From Curvibacter microcysteis (GTDB taxonomy: Bacteria; Pseudomonadota; Gammaproteobacteria; Burkholderiales; Burkholderiaceae_C): a stretch of DNA of 64,000 bases. The position numbers and the translations under genes were made by a program. This document shows positions 17,586-26,816 of the stretch, piece after piece. The stretch's first letter is position 1. Every line of letters starts with the position of its first letter. The stretch lies in the NCBI RefSeq assembly GCF_028649435.1, contig NZ_JAQSIN010000002.1; one strand, 5' to 3'. The notes beneath the pieces were generated by a model. That model had not been told where the DNA came from, did no database searches, and worked only from the letters and a program-made list of their open reading frames with translations.

Positions 17586-17954
17586 ATGGTACGTAAGGCA
17601 TCCAGCACCCCCAACCGCAGCTTCAAGGTGGCCGATCAGATCCAACGCGATCTGACCGAGCTCTTGCGCGAACTCAAAGATCCGCGCATTGGCATGGTCA
17701 CCCTGCAGTCGGTTGAGGTGACGCCCGACTACGCACACGCCAAGGTCTTTTTCAGCTTGCTGATCGGTAACCCCCAGGAAACCGAAGAAGCACTGAACCA
17801 GGCCGCCGGCTTTTTGCGCAACGGGCTGTTCAAGCGCCTGCACATTCACACTGTGCCGACGCTGCATTTCCATTTCGATCGGACCACCGAGCGTGCGGCC
17901 GACATGAACGCCTTGATCGCCAAGGCCGTGTCTTCGCGCGCCAAAGACGACTGA
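17586..17954 (+). CDS. rbfA: Ribosome-binding factor A
   Basis: A 122-residue KH-fold protein that binds the 30S subunit near helix 1 of 16S rRNA during late assembly and cold adaptation. Family features include the N-terminal NRSFKVADQIQRDLTELL and the central DPRIGMVTLQSVEVTPDYAHAKVF (given here as two segments of one stretch). It ends three bases before the truB ATG and is probably translated with its neighbours. Confidence 0.95.
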   Translation: MVRKASSTPNRSFKVADQIQRDLTELLRELKDPRIGMVTLQSVEVTPDYAHAKVFFSLLIGNPQETEEALNQAAGFLRNGLFKRLHIHTVPTLHFHFDRTTERAADMNALIAKAVSSRAKDD

Positions 17955-17957
17955 AGC

Positions 17958-18958
17958 ATGAACGCGCCTCGCACACGGGTGCAACGGCGCCCTGTGCATG
18001 GGGTGTTGTTGCTGGACAAACCGCTCGGCCTGTCGAGCAACAACGCCTTGCAAAAGGCGAAGTGGCTGCTGCGCGCTGAAAAAGCCGGACACACCGGCAC
18101 CTTGGACCCCTTGGCCACCGGCGTGTTGCCGCTGTGTTTTGGGGCCGCCACCAAGTTCAGCCAGCTCCACTTGGATGCTGACAAGACCTACGTGGCCTTG
18201 GCTCGCTTGGGCCAGAAGACGTCGACGGGTGACGCTGAGGGCGAGGTCATTGAGACCCGCCCGGTGGCGCCCGATGCGCTGAGCACGGAGCGCTTGGAGG
18301 CCGTGCGGCAGCAGTTCCTGGGGCCGATCCGCCAGGTGCCGCCCATGCACAGTGCCTTGAAGAAGGACGGCAAGGCCCTTTATGAGTACGCCCGCGAGGG
18401 CGTGACAGTCGAGCGCCCAGCGCGCGATGTAGTGATCTTTGAGCTGCAACTGAGCGACGTGTCGGACCAGCATGGGGGAGCCCCCACGCTGCGCATCGAA
18501 GCCCGCTGCAGCAAAGGCACCTACATCCGCACCTTGGGTGAAGACATTGGTGAAGCGCTGGGTTGTGGCGCTTCTTTGATTTCGCTGCGGCGCACGGTGA
18601 CTGGTGAATTTGACCAGCAACAGTGCGTCACCTTGGCGCAGTTGGAAGCTTGGTCTGAGGCCGAGCGTTTGGGCAGCTTGCTGCCCGTGCAGGCCTTGTT
18701 GCCGCATCACACGCGCGTCACCTTGGACAGCGAGAATGCCGGACGGTTTCTCAGCGGCGTGCGCCGCCGAGGCAACTGGCCCGACATGAACCCGGTAGCG
18801 GTGTTCGGCGAGCAACCGCCGGCGCTGTTGGGGGTGGGCCATGTGATGGCCGGAGAACTGATCCCGGAGCGGCTCTTGAGTCCGATCGAGATCCAACAGA
18901 TTTTGGAAAGTATTGAAAGTACAAACGAGCCCGCAACGGCCGGTATTCAGGAAACGAA

Positions 18959-18962
<4 letters not shown>
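17958..18962 (+). CDS. truB: tRNA pseudouridine(55) synthase TruB
   Basis: A 334-residue enzyme that makes pseudouridine 55 in the T loop of tRNAs. The N-terminus has GVLLLDKPLGLSSNNALQK. The catalytic Asp50 lies in GHTGTLDPLATG. Later come SKGTYIRTLGEDIG and a C-terminal extension. Its stop overlaps the ATG of typA (ATGA), so the two are translationally coupled. Confidence 0.95.
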
Positions 18963-20782
<1,820 letters not shown>

Positions 20783-20836
20783 GTTGGATGACCCAGCCAG
20801 CCTGCGTTCATGGGATGCAGGTGGGGCAGGGGAGAG

Positions 20837-20863
20837 AAAAGGAGGCCTTGGGCCTCCTTTTTT
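20837..20863 (+). terminator. Intrinsic terminator of the rimP-typA operon
   Basis: GGAGGCC (20841-20847) and GGCCTCC (20851-20857) form a tight stem with a TTG loop, flanked by A and T runs. It ends the operon 55 bases after typA. Confidence 0.9.
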
Positions 20864-20910
20864 CATGGGCGCTGCAAATCGGAGTGTTCTGGGAGGCCCA
20901 AGCTCCTGGG

Positions 20911-21057
20911 TGCGTATTCCGATGAAATCCGCCAGTGAGTCCGATTCAAATCTGCAGCCCAGCCCGATCCAAAAGTGGCCACGGCTTCCGACCCAAACCA
21001 GCCAACTCGGGGCTACATCACATTTTGCAGCCACCTGATGCGATGTCTGGGAAGGGC
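20911..21057 (+). repeat. Left inverted end of the IS21-like element
   Basis: It begins TGCGTATTCCGAT. The four internal repeats have their CCGA cores starting near 20919, 20941, 20964 and 20988. The inner part AGCCACCTGATGCGATGTC (21029-21047) matches the right end in inverted orientation with only two or three changes, and the match continues to about 21057. Over the first 40 bases about 30 agree with the right end. Confidence 0.78.
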
Positions 21058-21212
21058 ACGAAGCCGGCTGTCATGCGGTATCAGCTTCTTGAGCGAACAG
21101 CGCGGTCCTCACTAATTACTAGAATTTCTGGGAGTTCCTCTAAGCCTAAATAGAGTATCGATGCAGTTCGTTCAGTACGTCTGAAGCCGTTTCGTCTAGC
21201 TTTTTTAGGTCC

Positions 21213-22055
21213 TTATGATGCAGCATCAGCCACAGACTTGCTGGCGTTTTGGTGCTTTTCTAACTCAATAAGTTGCCTCGCCAGTTCTTCAGGGGAAATC
21301 ATGCATGCGGGAGTTCCATCAGGCCTGCTACCATTCAAATTTTTATCAATCATCTTCGCCTTGTTGTCTTTCCATCGGTTTATCTCTTTCGCTTCTTTAT
21401 TGCACCAAGCGAGAAGCTTCAGCAGGGTAGGGAAATATTCATCATTAATTGTTATGAAATTGCCCAATACCTGAAGGCGCGGGAATCCCAATTCGATATC
21501 TGACTGACGAATAGCGCTGCTGATGTTTGGGTCCATCGCATCGTGCGCTAGCTGATTCACCATGCGATACGCCTCTGGGTCTAACGTTTCACTATGCCGA
21601 ATGAGGATCCTATCAGCGAGACTTTTGAAGTCATGCATCACCATTGGGAGGTATTGCCACCAGCTCATTCGAGGGGTGACGTTGGGTGTCGAGTTCAAAT
21701 CTAGATTGCTTCGAATTTTATTCATCGAATCGTCAGAAACGAGCTCTTCGATAGTTTTAGGAAGTTCACCTGGGACTGAGGCCATATAGGCCTGAAACCA
21801 AAATATATAAATACGCGCAACCAGAAGCCGCACATCTTCCTGCGCAACGATTCGCTTTGGCATCAAACGCGCATTCTCTCTTCGTTCATAAAGCCAATCT
21901 ACCACCAAGACGGTGAGTGCGGTACCAATAAAACCTGTGCCTAAATTTGCGAGGATGCCAGACGTTTCTGGGCTAAAGTTGCCATGATAGACACCATAAA
22001 GCGTTACGCCGGATAGGAGTAGGAAGATGGCGATAACGAGTAGTCTTGTTTGCAT
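21213..22055 (-). CDS. Unrecognised two-TM membrane protein (passenger gene)
   Basis: A 280-residue protein of no family I recognise. The N-terminus has two hydrophobic segments (about residues 5-24, LLVIAIFLLLSGVTLYG, and about 30-54, ending TALTVLVVDWLYERRE). A soluble, mostly helical C-terminal region of about 220 residues follows, Trp- and charge-rich. The ATG at 22055 gives a clean membrane start. An in-frame ATG at 22181 would lie in the inverted end and is probably spurious. No good ribosome site is visible. Codon use is AT-richer than all neighbours (Ile ATA and Asn AAT appear), a sign of transfer. It is the only gene in the element. Confidence 0.65.
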   Translation of the reverse strand: MQTRLLVIAIFLLLSGVTLYGVYHGNFSPETSGILANLGTGFIGTALTVLVVDWLYERRENARLMPKRIVAQEDVRLLVARIYIFWFQAYMASVPGELPKTIEELVSDDSMNKIRSNLDLNSTPNVTPRMSWWQYLPMVMHDFKSLADRILIRHSETLDPEAYRMVNQLAHDAMDPNISSAIRQSDIELGFPRLQVLGNFITINDEYFPTLLKLLAWCNKEAKEINRWKDNKAKMIDKNLNGSRPDGTPACMISPEELARQLIELEKHQNASKSVADAAS

Positions 22056-22127
22056 TCTGTGTGTTACGGAGGTAATAGACGATTGCTTCGATGGGTGTGG
22101 CGATACTACTAGCCCACATCCGCTGAT

Positions 22128-22276
22128 GGCCATTCTCGGACATCGTATCAGGCGGCTCCCCATGGTGGATGCAGTCACCAAAGTGGCTGGATCGAGTCGG
22201 AATCAATAGCCTAGCTTGAACGAGATTGGAGGCAGGTTTGGATCGGATCCACTGGTTGAGCTGATCGGAATATGCA
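22128..22276 (-). repeat. Right inverted end of the IS21-like element
   Basis: Read on the reverse strand from 22276 it begins TGCATATTCCGATCAG and repeats the left-end pattern, with TCCGAT-like cores at the same 22-24-bp steps. It then shows AGCCGCCTGATACGATGTC (22139-22157 inverted), almost identical to the left inner segment. A one- to two-base indel separates the two ends in the middle. Confidence 0.78.
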
Positions 22277-22327
22277 ACTGGGCATGTCCTCTGGGCCACT
22301 TTCCAGGTCTCGTTGCGTGGTGCTAAC

Positions 22328-22951
22328 TCAGGGGATGCCATTTCGTCCATGTTGTTGAAAGCCCGGACGCTCACTGAGCCGCAAGTAATAGGCTTCCACG
22401 CCTGGCAGGCTTGGGCGCTCCATCGGGCACATGAACCAGCGGTGTGTCGACAGTCCCAGAACCACATCCGCCAAAGTGAAGGTACTGCCGGTGACGAAGG
22501 CCCCAGTTGACTGCAATTGGGTTTCCAAGATGGCCATATGCCGATGCCAGCCGGCCACTCCCGCTTTCAGCAGCGCTGAGTCTTGGTGAGCCGTGCTCCC
22601 ACGCACCAGCGATAAGAAGGCGTAACGCCAGGATGGATTGAGCTCCGCGATTTGCCAGTCCATCCATTGCTCGACCCGAGCCCGCTCGCGCGGCTGCGCA
22701 GGCAGCAAAGCCGTGTGGCCCGCTTGGGCCGCAAGGTAGCGGCAAATCGTATTCGACTCCCAGAGTGAGAACTCGCCATCCAACATTACTGGCACCATCG
22801 CGTTGGGGTTGAGCGCGAGGAAGTCGGGAGCCGAAGTGTCTTGAAAGCCAGAGCCCCATGCTTCGAGTTCGCAGGGAAGATTCAACTCGATACAAGTCCA
22901 AAGGACTTTACGGACGTTGATTGAAGTGGATTTACCCAGGATTTTCAGCAT
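22328..22951 (-). CDS. Glutathione S-transferase family protein
   Basis: A 207-residue cytoplasmic protein. The N-terminal thioredoxin-like GST domain (LKILGKSTSINVRKVLWTC) has the glutathione-contacting segment NAMVPVMLDGEFSLWESNTI, including the cis-Pro and the ES pair. An all-helical C-terminal domain follows (ETQLQSTGAFVTGSTFTLAD). The N-terminal Ser in KSTS may be the catalytic residue. An alternative start seven codons upstream exists at 22972. It lies just outside the IS21-like element and downstream of regA on the same strand. Substrate unknown. Confidence 0.85.
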   Translation of the reverse strand: MLKILGKSTSINVRKVLWTCIELNLPCELEAWGSGFQDTSAPDFLALNPNAMVPVMLDGEFSLWESNTICRYLAAQAGHTALLPAQPRERARVEQWMDWQIAELNPSWRYAFLSLVRGSTAHQDSALLKAGVAGWHRHMAILETQLQSTGAFVTGSTFTLADVVLGLSTHRWFMCPMERPSLPGVEAYYLRLSERPGFQQHGRNGIP

Positions 22952-23059
22952 ATGCGGCACATTTTGCGGCATTGTTGGCCTGGGATGGGCATCTTCAATT
23001 CATCACCACTGGATGGGGGTGGCGTGTCCAAAGCAGGGTGGCTGGAGTGCGCGCGCTGC

Positions 23060-23596
23060 TCACTTCACCCGCTGCTTCTCCAGCTTGCGGGCCAAGGTGC
23101 GCCGATGCAGACCCAGGCGGCGGGCGGCCTCGGAGATGTTGAAACCGGTCTCGGCCAGGGTCTCGTGGATGCGCTCCCACTCCAGGGTCTTGATGGAGGT
23201 GGAGCGGTTGGTCAGCTCGATGTCGGTGCTGCCCGCCACATGGCCGAAGGCGGCTTCGATGTCGTCGGTGTTGGAGGGCTTGGCCAGGTAGTGGCAGGCG
23301 CCCAGTTTGATGGCTTCCACCGCGGTGGCAATGCTGGCAAAGCCGGTCAGCACCACGATGCGCATGGCGGCGTCATGCTGGTGCAGGCGCTGCACGCAGG
23401 CCAGGCCGCTGGCGTCGCCGTTGAGCTTCAGGTCCACCACAGCGTAGTCGGGGGAATGTTGCTCCAGCAGGGTGCTGACGTCGTGCAGGCTGCTGGCATG
23501 CAGCGTGGTGTAACCGCGCCGCTCCAGCGATCGGATCAAGGTCCGCGCGAAGGTCGCGTCGTCCTCTACCAGCAGCAGCAATCGGTCTTCACTCAT
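23060..23596 (-). CDS. regA: Redox response regulator RegA (PrrA/ActR/RoxR type)
   Basis: A 178-residue two-domain regulator. The receiver domain (1-125) has acidic residues E11-D12-D13, the phosphorylated Asp55 (VVDLKLNG), Thr in LTGF and Lys in AKPS. The short Fis-type helix-turn-helix at the C-terminus (NISEAARRLGLHRRTLARKL) is the hallmark of RegA/PrrA/ActR. These regulators control respiration and redox genes globally in proteobacteria. It overlaps regB by four bases, and the operon lies downstream of the quinol oxidase genes. Confidence 0.9.
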   Translation of the reverse strand: MSEDRLLLLVEDDATFARTLIRSLERRGYTTLHASSLHDVSTLLEQHSPDYAVVDLKLNGDASGLACVQRLHQHDAAMRIVVLTGFASIATAVEAIKLGACHYLAKPSNTDDIEAAFGHVAGSTDIELTNRSTSIKTLEWERIHETLAETGFNISEAARRLGLHRRTLARKLEKQRVK

Positions 23597-24957
23597 AGGC
23601 TTGTATTGTCGTCCAGAGTGAGTGCACCCAAGGGCAGTTTGAGGGTGACGACCGCGCCACCTTCAGGGCGATTGCGGGCGCTGACGGTGCCGCCCAGGCT
23701 GCGTGCCACGTTCACCACCAAGAACAGGCCCAGGCCACCGCCCAGGCGGCCCTTGCTGGACTGGTAGGGCTTGCCAATTTGTTGCAGCATGCCGGGCGCA
23801 AAGCCGGGGCCTTGGTCCAGCACCTCCAGGGTCAGCTCTTCGCCATCGTGGCGGGCCTGCAAGGTCAGTCCTTGGGGGGAGGCCTCCATGGCGTTGTCCA
23901 GTACGTTGTCGATCATCTGACGCACAGCCGAGTCGGCCACCATGGGCAGGTCGTTGGGGAAGGTCGCTTGGTAGGCCAGGGGGGCGTGCGGGCGGGTCAG
24001 GCGCCAGTCTTGCACCAGGGTTTCCAGGAAGGCGCTCAGGGTGGTCTCTTCAGACTCTTCGCCCCGGGTCTCCCCGGCGGTCAGCAAGATGCCGCTGACG
24101 ATGGATTTGCAGCGCTGCAGCTGGATTTCCATGTCGTTGATTTCTTCCAGCAGGTCGGGGTTGCCTTTGAACTCGGGCATGCGGCGCCAGTCGCCCAAGA
24201 TCACGGCCAGGGTGGACAGCGGTGTGCCCAGTTCGTGCGCGGCACCGGACGCCAGCAGCCCCATGCGCACGATGTGTTCATGCTCGGCCGCCTGTTGGCG
24301 CATGTCGGCCAGGCGCGCATCGCGCACCTGCAAATTGCGGTGGATGCGGGTCATGAAGGTGACCAGCAAAATCGCGTTGAGCACAAAGCAGATCAGCAGG
24401 CCTTGCACGTACAGGCTGGCCAGGCCTTGGTTGTGGTCCAGGGGCAGGGCCAGAGGGCGCGACAGCAGGGTCAGACCGGCCAGGCAGGCGGTGGTGATGC
24501 CGACGATGGTCCAGGTGGACCAGGCCTCGAGCAGCACGGCGCTCAAAATCACCTGCAGCAGGTACAAAAACACGAAGGGGTTGGTGGTGCCGCCGCTCAG
24601 GTAGAGCTGGGCCGTCAGGCTGGCCACGTCCACCAGCAGGGCCACGAACAGCTCGGTGTTGGTGACCTCGCGCTGCTCATGCCAGCGCAGGTGGCTGGCG
24701 ATGTTGAAGGCGATCAGGCAGGCCAGCACCTCCAGCATCTGCGGCATGGGCAGCGGCAAGTCCAGCACCAGGCTGGCGACCGCGATGGTGGCGATTTGCC
24801 CCCCTACGGCCAACCAGCGCAGGTGGATCAGCTGCAGCATGTTCTTGTGCCCGGCCACGCTGTCCAGTTGGGCCGCCGGTGGCGGCTTGACTTGGGGCGT
24901 GGGCATGCCTTGCGGGGCGCCGGGGGCAGGGGCTTCGTTCAACGGGGACAAGGGCAT
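23593..24957 (-). CDS. regB: Redox sensor histidine kinase RegB (PrrB/ActS/RoxS type)
   Basis: A 454-residue membrane kinase. Residues 45-205 hold about six hydrophobic segments. The family's quinone-sensing motif GGxxNPF is at 122-128 (GGTTNPF). The H-box ASGAAHELGTPLSTL carries the autophosphorylated His241. The conserved redox-active Cys lies in QRCKSIVSG (Cys283), and the ATPase domain has DNAMEAS and GGGLGLFL. All three sensing and signalling signatures are intact. The N-terminal 40 residues are Pro-rich. It probably monitors the quinone pool filled or emptied by the adjacent oxidase. Confidence 0.92.
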   Translation of the reverse strand: MPLSPLNEAPAPGAPQGMPTPQVKPPPAAQLDSVAGHKNMLQLIHLRWLAVGGQIATIAVASLVLDLPLPMPQMLEVLACLIAFNIASHLRWHEQREVTNTELFVALLVDVASLTAQLYLSGGTTNPFVFLYLLQVILSAVLLEAWSTWTIVGITTACLAGLTLLSRPLALPLDHNQGLASLYVQGLLICFVLNAILLVTFMTRIHRNLQVRDARLADMRQQAAEHEHIVRMGLLASGAAHELGTPLSTLAVILGDWRRMPEFKGNPDLLEEINDMEIQLQRCKSIVSGILLTAGETRGEESEETTLSAFLETLVQDWRLTRPHAPLAYQATFPNDLPMVADSAVRQMIDNVLDNAMEASPQGLTLQARHDGEELTLEVLDQGPGFAPGMLQQIGKPYQSSKGRLGGGLGLFLVVNVARSLGGTVSARNRPEGGAVVTLKLPLGALTLDDNTSL

Positions 24958-24993
24958 CGCAAAGCCTAGTGCAGAGGGGTCAATCGGGGCGCG

Positions 24994-25761
24994 TCACGCA
25001 GGCGGGCCGCGCCGGTCTTGGCGCCACACCCACCACACGGCGGCCAGCACCATCAAGGCCAGCGCGTACCAAGTCAGCGCGTAAACCAGGTGGCTGTTCT
25101 GGAAGTGCAGCACGGTCAGGCCGCCGACGGGCTCGGTCAAGGGGGCGTCGTGCGCCAGGGCGCTCGATTGTCCCGCAAGCGGGGCGGGGGCTGCATCGGC
25201 GTCCACAAAATAGGGGGCCATGGGGCTCAAATGATGAGCTGCGGCGATGGCGGCCACGTCGCGTGAGAACCACCGTTGCGCGGCCGGGTCGTTGCGGCGC
25301 AAAAAGCCGCCGTTGGGCTCGCTCAGGCGCAGCAGGCCGGTGACGGTGCTCAACTGGCTGTCGTTGGGCTTGGCGGGTGGGGCTTGGGTGACAAAGCCGC
25401 GGTTGACCAGCACCAGCGTGCCATCCAGTTCGCCGCCGCTCAGGCGCAGCGGGGTCATCACCCAAAAGCCAGGGCCCAGTTTGGTCACGGCCTGGACCAG
25501 GCTTTGCTGCTGGTGCAGCCACTGGCCTTGCAGCCGCAGGTGACGGTATTCGTCGCTGGCCGCGGTGATGCTGGGCCAGCGGTCTTGGCTGGGGGGCGCC
25601 TCGGGCGCGGCGTGGGCGCGTTGCTCGACGCGCTCAATCAAGGCCAGCTTCCAGCCCAGGCGCTGTACTTGCCAGGTGCCCAGGGCCAGCAGCCCCAAAA
25701 AGACAAGGCCCGCGCCCAGCAAGAACAGTGCGCGCAGCACACTGGAGCGGGGGCGGGCCAT
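24994..25761 (-). CDS. SURF1 family protein (oxidase assembly)
   Basis: A 255-residue inner-membrane protein with one N-terminal and one C-terminal transmembrane helix around a periplasmic domain. This is the SURF1/Shy1 layout. Family features are LGTWQVQRLGWK near the first helix, LVNRGFV, and a closing YALTWYALALMVL helix. SURF1 proteins help insert heme into heme-copper oxidases. I chose the ATG at 25761; a TTG at 25794 overlapping the cyoD stop is possible. It sits between cyoD and regB. Confidence 0.88.
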   Translation of the reverse strand: MARPRSSVLRALFLLGAGLVFLGLLALGTWQVQRLGWKLALIERVEQRAHAAPEAPPSQDRWPSITAASDEYRHLRLQGQWLHQQQSLVQAVTKLGPGFWVMTPLRLSGGELDGTLVLVNRGFVTQAPPAKPNDSQLSTVTGLLRLSEPNGGFLRRNDPAAQRWFSRDVAAIAAAHHLSPMAPYFVDADAAPAPLAGQSSALAHDAPLTEPVGGLTVLHFQNSHLVYALTWYALALMVLAAVWWVWRQDRRGPPA

Positions 25762-25790
25762 GGGGGCGGGTGCCTGGGCGCTTTGGGCGC

Positions 25791-26177
25791 TCAAGGCATC
25801 TGGCGCATCTCGTGCGCCGGCATGGGCATCATGTTGTGGTTCAGGTGGTACATGACCCACAGCGAACCGGCCAGCGTGATCACCACCAGCATGACGGTGA
25901 AGATCAAGGCCAGCATCGACCAGCCGCCTTCGGCACGGCTGTTCATGTGCAGGAAGTACACCATGTGCACCACGATCTGCACGGCCGCAAAGGCCAGGAT
26001 CACCATGGCGGTGGTGCTGGAGCTGGCAAAGGTCTTGCCCATCACCAGCGCAAAGGGGATGGCGGTCAGGATGACCGACAAGACGAAGCCGATGGCGTAG
26101 CTTTTGAGGCTGCCGTGGTCAGCGTGGTCGTCGTGGCCATGGTCATCGTGGCCGTGGTGGTGGTCATGTGCGCTCAT
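25791..26177 (-). CDS. cyoD: Cytochrome bo3 ubiquinol oxidase subunit IV
   Basis: A 128-residue membrane protein with a His/Asp-rich N-terminus (SAHDHHHGHDDHGHDDH) and three transmembrane helices, the small accessory subunit of the bo3 quinol oxidase. The start at 26177 overlaps the cyoC stop by four bases. The His-rich head could bind metal; this is inference. Confidence 0.92.
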   Translation of the reverse strand: MSAHDHHHGHDDHGHDDHADHGSLKSYAIGFVLSVILTAIPFALVMGKTFASSSTTAMVILAFAAVQIVVHMVYFLHMNSRAEGGWSMLALIFTVMLVVITLAGSLWVMYHLNHNMMPMPAHEMRQMP

Positions 26178-26815
26178 GGCAGAACTCCCATCAGGTAGAC
26201 AAAGGTGAAAACGCCGATCCAAACCACGTCCAAGAAGTGCCAGAACATGGACAGGCACATCAGGCGACGCTTGTTGGGGCCGGTCAGGCCGTGCTTGTTC
26301 AGCTGGACCATCAACACCACCAGCCAGATCAGACCGAAGCTGACGTGCAGGCCGTGGGTGCCCACGAGCGTGAAGAAGGCCGACAAGAAGGCGCTGCGGC
26401 CCGGGCCCGCACCTTCGTGGATCAGGTGGGCGAACTCATACAGTTCCAGGCTGATGAAGCCCGCGCCCAGCAAGCCGGTGATGCCCAGCCACACCAGGGT
26501 GGGCTTGAGCTTCTTCTTCTGCATTTCCAGCATGGCAAAGCCATAGGTGATGGACGACAGCAGCAGCAGCGAGGTGTTCAACGCCACCAGGGGCAGGTCG
26601 AACAGATCGGCACCCGAGGGGCCTGCGGCATAGCTGCGGCCCAGCACGGCGTAGACCGCGAACAGGCAAGCAAAGATGAGGCAGTCGCTCATCAGGTAGA
26701 GCCAGAAACCCAGCAAGGTGCCGTTTTCTGGGTGGTGCTCCAACACGTAGAAGCGCGAGCTGGGGTCCTTGCTCAAGGGGGCGCCGTGGGCGCCAGAAGC
26801 AGTGATAGTGGACAT
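26174..26815 (-). CDS. cyoC: Cytochrome bo3 ubiquinol oxidase subunit III
   Basis: A 213-residue protein with five hydrophobic helices typical of CyoC, the heme-copper oxidase subunit III of quinol oxidases. Family segments include SDCLIFACLFAVYAVL and THGLHVSFGLIWL. It begins one base after the cyoB stop. Confidence 0.94.
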   Translation of the reverse strand: MSTITASGAHGAPLSKDPSSRFYVLEHHPENGTLLGFWLYLMSDCLIFACLFAVYAVLGRSYAAGPSGADLFDLPLVALNTSLLLLSSITYGFAMLEMQKKKLKPTLVWLGITGLLGAGFISLELYEFAHLIHEGAGPGRSAFLSAFFTLVGTHGLHVSFGLIWLVVLMVQLNKHGLTGPNKRRLMCLSMFWHFLDVVWIGVFTFVYLMGVLP

Positions 26816-26816
26816 C

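Larger units (their letters stand above)
20911..22276. mobile_element. Non-autonomous, decayed IS21-type element with a passenger gene
   Basis: A 1366-bp segment bounded by TG...CA termini and imperfect inverted ends of almost 150 bp each. Both ends carry four copies of a degenerate unit resembling TTCCGATnnAAAnnnGCCA at 22-24-bp steps, the layout of IS21-family multi-repeat ends. No istA or istB gene is present; the only gene inside is the AT-richer membrane protein gene at 21213-22055. CTGGG directly precedes the left end (20906-20910) and recurs one base after the right end (22278-22282), a possible target duplication. The IS21 assignment is by pattern; the inverted repeat itself is directly visible. 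Confidence 0.75.

Noticed and set aside
14661..18896. A 1411-codon open frame antisense to infB, rbfA and truB
   Set aside because: Its protein is low-complexity and His/Gln/Val/Leu-rich, without domains. The frame is open because third-position GC bias in the sense genes removes stops on the opposite strand. All three sense genes are certain.
22056..22181. A longer N-terminus for the passenger gene, starting at 22181
   Set aside because: These 42 codons lie largely in the right inverted end and encode no membrane or conserved segment; the ATG at 22055 gives a clean membrane start.
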